DNA from: Spirodela intermedia
Taxonomy: Eukaryota > Streptophyta > Magnoliopsida > Alismatales > Araceae
Length of the DNA stretch: 64,000 nucleotides
Assembly (NCBI GenBank): GCA_902729315.2
Contig: LR746273.1
Location: forward strand, 2,102,001-2,166,000
Direction: 5' to 3'
The notes under the pieces were generated by a model that did not search any database, was not told the origin of the DNA, and saw only the letters and a list, made by a program, of their open reading frames with translations. The position numbers and the translations under genes are program-made. The number at the start of each line of letters is the position of its first letter. Within the stretch, counting starts at the first letter, position 1. This document shows, piece after piece, positions 57,701-64,000 of the stretch.

Positions 57701-60310
57701 GCATCTACAGCTATCATGTTAATATTGGCACCTAAGACCCATATACATGTCTAACGGTCATTGAATGATGGTAATTCGAAATTTTCAATGAACTTTATTA
57801 CTTACAAATACGCCTTTGTAGGCTCCCGAAGCCCTCTTACATTCCAATCCTGTTTATGTTTTTCTCCATTCATCTCCTCACACTTACTGAGACCTGACGC
57901 TATCCAAAAAAAGGGTCAAGGTGAGTTCCCGCATTTTTTTGCCCAGATGTCACAACGAAGATCCAATTCTGATCCTCAATCAACATACACAAGTTTATCC
58001 TTTTGTCAACAATCGAGAATCCAGATATCTGTATATCCACTGTATCCTGCACAAAGTTCTACATTTTAAAGACATGATCTTCACTCTGGAAAGATTCAGG
58101 CTAACTTCAATGCTAAAAATAACTATAACCTCAATACTTCCACAGGCAACTTGACCGTGGTCCAAAGAATTCTCCGAATATTCTCAGCTCTATGACAACC
58201 AGCATCAGCACTTATGTGGTCCAACAAATCCGCAGAAAATACCATCCGCCTCAATCTATATCTTCGTCCAATGTGATGGCAGAAAATAACACGGCCCAAT
58301 GTCTCCGGTTGCCTGCTCTAAATCCTCCACCCCTCGAAATTCATGGGCATATGTCCTTAATGCTGTTCCTTGCACTTAGGGTGCTAACAGAAAAAGTGGT
58401 AACAGCTTAAGAAACGTCTGCAGCCCATTTCTCCAATTCAATGGCATTTGTTTCCCTCTTCACAACTCCCGTCCAACTGTCTCTCTTCCCCAGAATCTTG
58501 TCAGAGTCAGAGAAAGGCTATTGACAAGGTCATACACATTTAAAAAAATTTCCAAGGTAGCTTTGACTTAAGATATTAATGCGATCATGAAAAGGACCAA
58601 CATCCACATAGATATAATAGAATTCACCTCTTTGATATCATCAATGGTGTGAGATCTCAATGGAAGCTTGGCATACGTTGTCAAATTCAACTGCAACAAA
58701 TCACGAACTCGAACATACCCATCATTTCGCATGTCCAATTTCAGTTCAGAAGCCATGTGACGCAAAATCCGCGTTCTGAATTAAAAAATTTCAAACAAAT
58801 TGAATAACAATTCGTGGTCGACAGCAGATGAACGCTAAAAATATCATTTTCACTAGAAGATAAAGACTTTTCATGTAAAGGAATAAACCACAGGAGGAAA
58901 TGTTTGCATCATCATCTTCAGATAAGCATCAGAGCATTCGCATTGAAAAGATACTATTCAAAACTGAATAAGAATGATTACTACTAAACTAATACAAGTT
59001 AATAGATAACTTCAAAGAACAAAAAATATACAAAATGCTTTTCTAGGGACATTAATGACCAAAACAAAATGAAGAAATCGTTTCTAGGTATCGTCATCTT
59101 GATCTTGATACTTTCCCTTCCTTGTCAATAGCTACAGTAATCATTCACAAACGCCCGCCATAGGTATTACAATAAATTTAGGAGTTATTTTTATCATCTC
59201 TCTGTCCTTCAACGGGACTTGCCACGTTTCATCAGTCAAGATAACCTCATTTGATGCCCTTTCGTGGAAGGACCTGAAACCACAACTCATGGGAAAATAT
59301 TAAGGTTCAAGGATAGGTCTCCTCCGCCTACGTCACAAAAATAAAAATCCAGAATTTATGTCCCGGACAGAGTGACAGGATGACAAAAAACAGACATTCT
59401 CCGAAAAAGAAGGCTATACCGGCAATTGGTACAGAGATGCAAACTGATGTCATCTAAGCACTCAACACAGTAAGTTCAGTAACTGTACGTTCATATAGCA
59501 CGTCAGGACAAGATGGGGCCAAATTATTTGGCAGACGAGTACGTAGCCTCTCAGCAGAAAAGTTGCTCAGCCTGACGCCAAAATTGATTCAGCTGGTACT
59601 TTAGAACTTATCCAATAATTTGACTCTCACATGGCTCAAAAGAATGTCCAAGAGTCCGCGAAACTTCGCGAAAACGGGGCAAGATTTGATATTGAGGCTA
59701 TCATAACCCCAAAGGACAACATCATCACGAAGTTACAATGTGTTGATATTAGCTCGAAGGATGAAAAAACTCTACGTTACCTCATGGCATCATCCTCTCC
59801 GGAAAGGGATTCCCACGTGGGTACGCTAGGAGACCAGCAATTCAATAACTCTAGACGTACGATAACACGTTAAAACGAAATGATAACGCATAAGGTGAGA
59901 GAAATTCACAGGAGTCTTCCAAGAGCATCGATCCTATCCTGGTCGCCACCGCCTCTCCCACGCCGGCGATCAACACCGGTGCCAGCCTCCAATCCCCTTC
60001 CCCTGAGAGAATCAGAGGTAAAAAGCATAAACTATGGGATTATAATAGAAGCAGGATGCCCGGGAGCGAGGGGAAGAATCGCTCACCTTCCGCCACTAAC
60101 GGAAGAGCCCGACGCGGAAGGAGGCGAGGAGTGAAGGCGTCTCTGTTCCCCGCCGATCCTTTCCCCGACCCCGCCCCTGTTCCCTTCCATTCGAAGACGC
60201 CGGCGTGCCACCAGCCAGGTCGCTGAGAGCAAAGCTGGAGTAAGAACGGCAATAGCCGCAGAGGAACGTCGGAGGGCGAAGACGACGCCGCCTCCCGCCA
60301 AGGCCGACAT
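54722..60310 (-). CDS. TPT1: tRNA 2'-phosphotransferase (Tpt1/KptA)
   Basis: NAD+-dependent enzyme that removes the splice-junction 2'-phosphate left by plant-type tRNA ligation, releasing ADP-ribose 1'',2''-cyclic phosphate. Eight exons on the minus strand: 60310-60087, 60002-59910, 58775-58628, 57265-57176, 56561-56507, 56430-56308, 55259-55203, 54855-54722; 307 residues, every junction in frame. The core runs from DRIDALGRLLTRILRHMASEL through DGYVRVRDLL, RSHTIDDIKEAVRRDNKQRF, ENGELLIRANQGHT, VPVCVHGTYKRNLESIL, GLKRMTRVHVHFSSGLP and DVKKALQEGMKLY to the WPGREPIPF tail. These include the conserved Arg-His pair, HGTY and HVHFS motifs of the family. The first 80 residues are Gly/Arg/Ser-rich; MSALAGGG... 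could be an organelle-targeting leader. Alternative starts are 60385 or 60190. Introns are long, so the gene spans 5.6 kb. Confidence 0.93.
56956..57050. repeat. Compound TG-rich and GA-rich microsatellite in a Tpt1 intron
   Basis: A (TG)n-rich tract with interruptions (56956-57018) is followed by a GA-rich tract (57024-57050). It lies in the fourth Tpt1 intron, between exons 57176-57265 and 56507-56561. Confidence 0.85.
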
Positions 60311-60659
60311 CAGCGAGACCGACAATAGACGGCGAAGAAACTCGGCTTGAACGGTTTGGCTGACGTAAAAATCCCATAATATCATTAATTTCTGATTTAA
60401 TAACTATTTAACAGTTTATGTTAAAACAAGTCTCTCTCTGTAGAGTCCAGTCACCGCCGGTGACGTTATCTCCCCCTCCCTCTACTCAAATTCGATTACG
60501 GCGCCGAAGCCGGATCTCTCGGACTCTGCTGAGGGAATAAAAATAGAAGCGAAAATATAATATCATTAAATTTCATATCACACATTTCTATTTACGCCAA
60601 AGGAGAAAGCCCATCAACAACAGACAATCCCTATCCAACGGTCAGGTCACCTGTGGTAT

Positions 60660-60705
<46 letters not shown>

Positions 60706-60706
60706 C
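60660..60706. repeat. (CT)n microsatellite
   Basis: About 23 CT units with one interruption (TTT near 60687), some 350 bases upstream of the Tpt1 start on the opposite strand. Confidence 0.95.
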
Positions 60707-63399
60707 TCCACCCATATCCGTGCATCCAAGAACTTCAGAGAGGTCATCTTCAAGAACTCTTCTCTGAGCCCAATTCGTCATTGCAATTTCCTCAACGAAT
60801 TTGACCCAAAAGGGAGGAAGTCTTCCCACTCTAAGCCACGAGGGTGCCGGTGGTGGTGGTGGATTCACTGCAGAGAGAGTTTGAAGACCATCATCGAACA
60901 GGAGTTGACTTCCAGAAAACAATCAAAGCAGAGAATATGAGAGCAGAGCGACGAAAATTGATAATTTGAATCAAGAAAATGATCATAGCTCCATAATGGG
61001 ATCCAACTATAACACTAGAAAAGGATAAAATATTTCTTGACAGACGGAGATTTCCAAGGAAATCATCATTATCTCTCCTCTTTAGTCTGCGTTTTAGCTT
61101 CTCCATCATTATGTGATGATTTTTTAACTTCCATATAAACTCGATATGGAATAAATTATGAATTAAATAGGAAAAATGACGATAAGAGGATGCATTTAAT
61201 ATAAAGTTGATGAAGAAAATTCTAACGTTGGACATAATATTTGAATCACATCTGCCCTAGTCCGGTTTCAAAGCCACAAGGTTTCAGGTCACGAAGGATT
61301 ATTGAAATCAACAGTGATCTATTTTGCATTAATCTGATGGACACTTCAGAGAAATCTTCCGTTCTTCGATTCATGTCATCAGTTGGCATGAATGTTGGGC
61401 AGCCCAACCTTTTAACCCTTAACTGTACATGAGGACACGGGGTTGATCTCATTCAAAGAGAACCATAGGTAGAAGTTTCAGGTTTTTGGGACTCCGATCA
61501 TAAACCAAGCCTCACGGAAGCTGTCATGGACTACTTGTCCCACAGAAAAAGTTGCAGATAATTTTTCATGAGAAAAAAATTCCAAGTGAAGATAGGAGAT
61601 TTAATCCAGAAAATAAAAGACGACTAATATGCATCTCAGTTTTCAATTACGAATGATGTTCCACCGAAAGATGTTGCTAGATATTAAAAGTATGATAAAG
61701 TCATGAAAAATTCCAACATTGATATAGTTTTGATGAGGATAAACTAATGTTTTCTGTTTAATTCCAAACCTTAATTGAGCCTATACTAAGTCCTATATTA
61801 AAAACGCATGTGCACAAAAAAGTTACAAATAAAGACTTCAAGAATAGAAATAATTAACCTTAAACCCTAAGCTAAAATGTTAGAAATCACTATGGTAACA
61901 AAATAAAATGCATATTAAATAAAAATTAAGATGAGCAATACTTTCAGGAAAAGGTTATGTGGTTTATAGCACTAAAGAATATTAAAACAACATAATTCCA
62001 AATAATTTGTATAAAAGTGAAGATATCGAAGGCAAGAACATTATTAAACTCAAAATCCTTTATAAGAGGCCTAGTTGGCTGCATGAGAAAATATCCAATG
62101 AGAAGAGAAGCCAAAGAGAGAACAAAGCTGATATTAAACACACAATTCAAATATCTGAAGATTTCAATATTATTAATTACATAAAGGCATTATAAGATGT
62201 ACTTAAGAATTGCTTATATCAAGTGAAACATTCACTATTTTTGAATGGGTGAAATGTACAATCAGGAAACAATACCTTAGGTGATACAATCCAAAAGCTA
62301 GTTAATTATACAAAAGAAAACACACTAGAAAGAATAATAGGAGAGAGAGAGAGAAGGATGACAATCTCCCTCCTTGAGCTAACTGATTTGAGATGGTCAA
62401 CCTCTTGCTACTCATTTACTCAAAAGTACAACCCAATTCTCCTACTTGCCCCTCCCCACCACTCCTCATCTTAATGGTTCATTGATCCAATACCTTAATT
62501 TAAGCAATCCTCTTAGAAAACCACAAACAAATGCCTCCTTCACATCCATTAGCTTTCCCATCGATGATGACCCACTCTATTATTAGGCCACTTTTTAATA
62601 TAGATGGCCATAGGTTGAGACTATCTCATCAATATTCCCTCTTAAAACTTTCACCTTATCTATAGGTGAAATTCCAAAAATTGATGATGAATATTTTTGG
62701 TCAAATCTCACATATTCTATGTATCAAGGAGGTCATTCCATTTTAGTAGGACTTTGTTGTCATGTGACCTTATCTGATGTAAAGAACCTACACTAGCTCC
62801 ATAGTCTAGGTCATCTCATCATCTAATGCCAACATCTTGGGTCAGTGTTATAATATTGAAATAATAATTCATTTCAATTGCAACATGTGAAAGATAAGAT
62901 GGATACTTGAAGTTCGTCTAATGACTAATTGATAAGCTATCAATTCAATTTGCTCTTAAATGTCAAATGAGCCAACGACATAGAGTTTATCATAAAGTTG
63001 CCATATAAGGGGCTTCAGTCAATAAGGTTAGAGCTTGAGGTATACACAATTGTTAATATTGTGAACTTACTATGCTTGGAACTTTAGTCAATGTAAGTCT
63101 TCATTTGCGCTTGCATTCATTTAATGTGGGCTTTGAGTTGGTCTATTGTGGCATCTCATTTTTATAATAGTTGGTCCACTTTGTTTGATCTCATCCCTTG
63201 TATCTTGTAACAAAGAAGAACTAAAATGTTCTTTCGTACATGACACTAAATGGTGTGGTACTTCTAGAAGAACAAAAATTTACATTATATCAATATTCCA
63301 CTTAGGCCATTTATAATATTAGTGGGCAATAGCTGATAAAACAACAAAGGTAAGTATAAGTATCTAATTAACCACCTTTGATTAAACATTTGATGTAGA

Positions 63400-63900
63400 A
63401 ATATCTTGAAAGATGATAAGATTCAAACTTAAATTCATAAAGTCAAATTTTGGAGAATAAATTAAGCTCTAAATCTATAGAACTGACATCTTCAACGTTT
63501 AAATCCACAAAGGTGACAACTTCAAATCTATAAGATTAAAACAAACTCTTGAATCCACAAGAGATGTTTGAATCCATAAGTAGAGAGAGAAGAATATCGC
63601 ATATGAAATAAACTTAAAATTATTAAATTCAATGAGTTGGAGTTGTACATGAGGGCCTTTATATAGGATAAAAAGGTGAAACTTCCATCCAACTCTAAAA
63701 AAGAAACATAATCAAAATATATTTTAAAATAAACAAACTCTAAAAATATCAAATAAATTATGAAATAATAGAAATAGAAATTAAAAATTAAGGAAGAATA
63801 AAATATACTCTCAATGATAATTGATGAAAGAGTTTCTCTCCAAAATAGATTGCAACTAAAGAAGACAATTGACATAAGGAATTCTAACTTATTTATTTGA
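63400..63900 (-). mobile_element. Possible LTR-type sequence at the right edge
   Basis: On the minus strand there is a CCTATATAAAGG box (63655-63666) followed downstream by repeated 'TGGATTCAA/TAGATTT' themes, the layout of a plant LTR with its promoter. No partner LTR or internal domain lies within the window. Tentative. Confidence 0.25.
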
Positions 63901-64000
63901 CAAGTAAAAAAAGTCTCAACATATCTTCACATAAAATTAATAAACATTCTATGTAAATCACTTGTAGTTTTGTAAAAATGTTGTGTCCTTCAACCATTGA

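Larger units (their letters stand above)
60311..64000. other. AT-rich region with no recognisable gene
   Basis: 60311-60650 is the presumed Tpt1 promoter. 60660-60706 is a CT microsatellite. From about 60950 the sequence is AT-rich with only short open frames. 62280-62900 and 63400-63900 have an LTR-like or retroelement-like feel on the minus strand, but no protein domain could be read. Confidence 0.45.

Noticed and set aside
1-64000. CRISPR arrays, operons, ribosome binding sites or other prokaryotic features
   Set aside because: The window is clearly plant nuclear DNA with spliced genes; no regularly spaced direct repeats of CRISPR type were seen.

Overview
This is a stretch of nuclear genome from a flowering plant. 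The genes carry spliceosomal introns, the protein families are plant-specific (SAUR, pectin methylesterase inhibitors, R2R3-MYB, CYP706-type P450s, UDP-glucuronate 4-epimerase), the intergenic DNA is AT-rich and holds a decayed Ty1-copia retrotransposon, and GA/CT microsatellites occur every few kilobases. Several genes (SAUR, both PMEIs, the epimerase, the P450s) are very rich in G/C at third codon positions, while the HOP, coiled-coil and Tpt1 genes are much less so. That mixed composition is typical of monocots, so a (probably non-grass) monocot is my best inference. The species cannot be read from the sequence.

Layout. 1-3303: no supportable gene. 3304-3756 (+): SAUR-like auxin-responsive protein. 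4597-8229 (+): seven-exon HOP/STI1 co-chaperone. 9044-9691 (+) and 11536-12132 (-): two convergent pectin methylesterase/invertase inhibitor genes. 14282-16406 (-): eight-exon gene for a predicted plastid coiled-coil protein; one intron appears to be of the GC-AG type. 16407-21647: gene-poor AT-rich DNA. 21648-22499 (+): two-exon R2R3-MYB of the MYB20/42/43/85 (secondary wall) type.

24275-45455 is a complex tandem-duplication region built from two unrelated enzyme families: a plant nitroreductase-like (SagB-type) protein and a CYP706-like cytochrome P450. It holds one apparently intact nitroreductase gene (26804-28949), one nitroreductase pseudogene upstream (24275-25905) and one isolated exon further on (42995-43305). 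It also holds two nearly identical intact P450 genes (39769-41537 and 43684-45455), one P450 pseudogene split by a roughly 4.9 kb Ty1-copia element (29346-35970), and one P450 second-exon fragment (42255-42820). The order nitroreductase - P450 - nitroreductase fragment - P450, together with shared flanking DNA, shows that the pair was duplicated as a unit and then eroded. This is the most interesting part of the window.

45456-51652 is repeat-rich flanking DNA with several copies of the repeats found beside the P450s. 51653-53059 (+): intronless Golgi UDP-glucuronate 4-epimerase (pectin precursor). 54722-60310 (-): eight-exon tRNA 2'-phosphotransferase (Tpt1/KptA), convergent with the epimerase. 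60311-64000: AT-rich sequence without a recognisable gene.

Functionally, the two PMEIs, the MYB and the epimerase all bear on cell-wall chemistry, but they are ordinary dispersed genes and I see no sign that they form a cluster. Exon boundaries were assigned by reading splice signals together with reading-frame continuity and family knowledge; no transcript data or database search was available.
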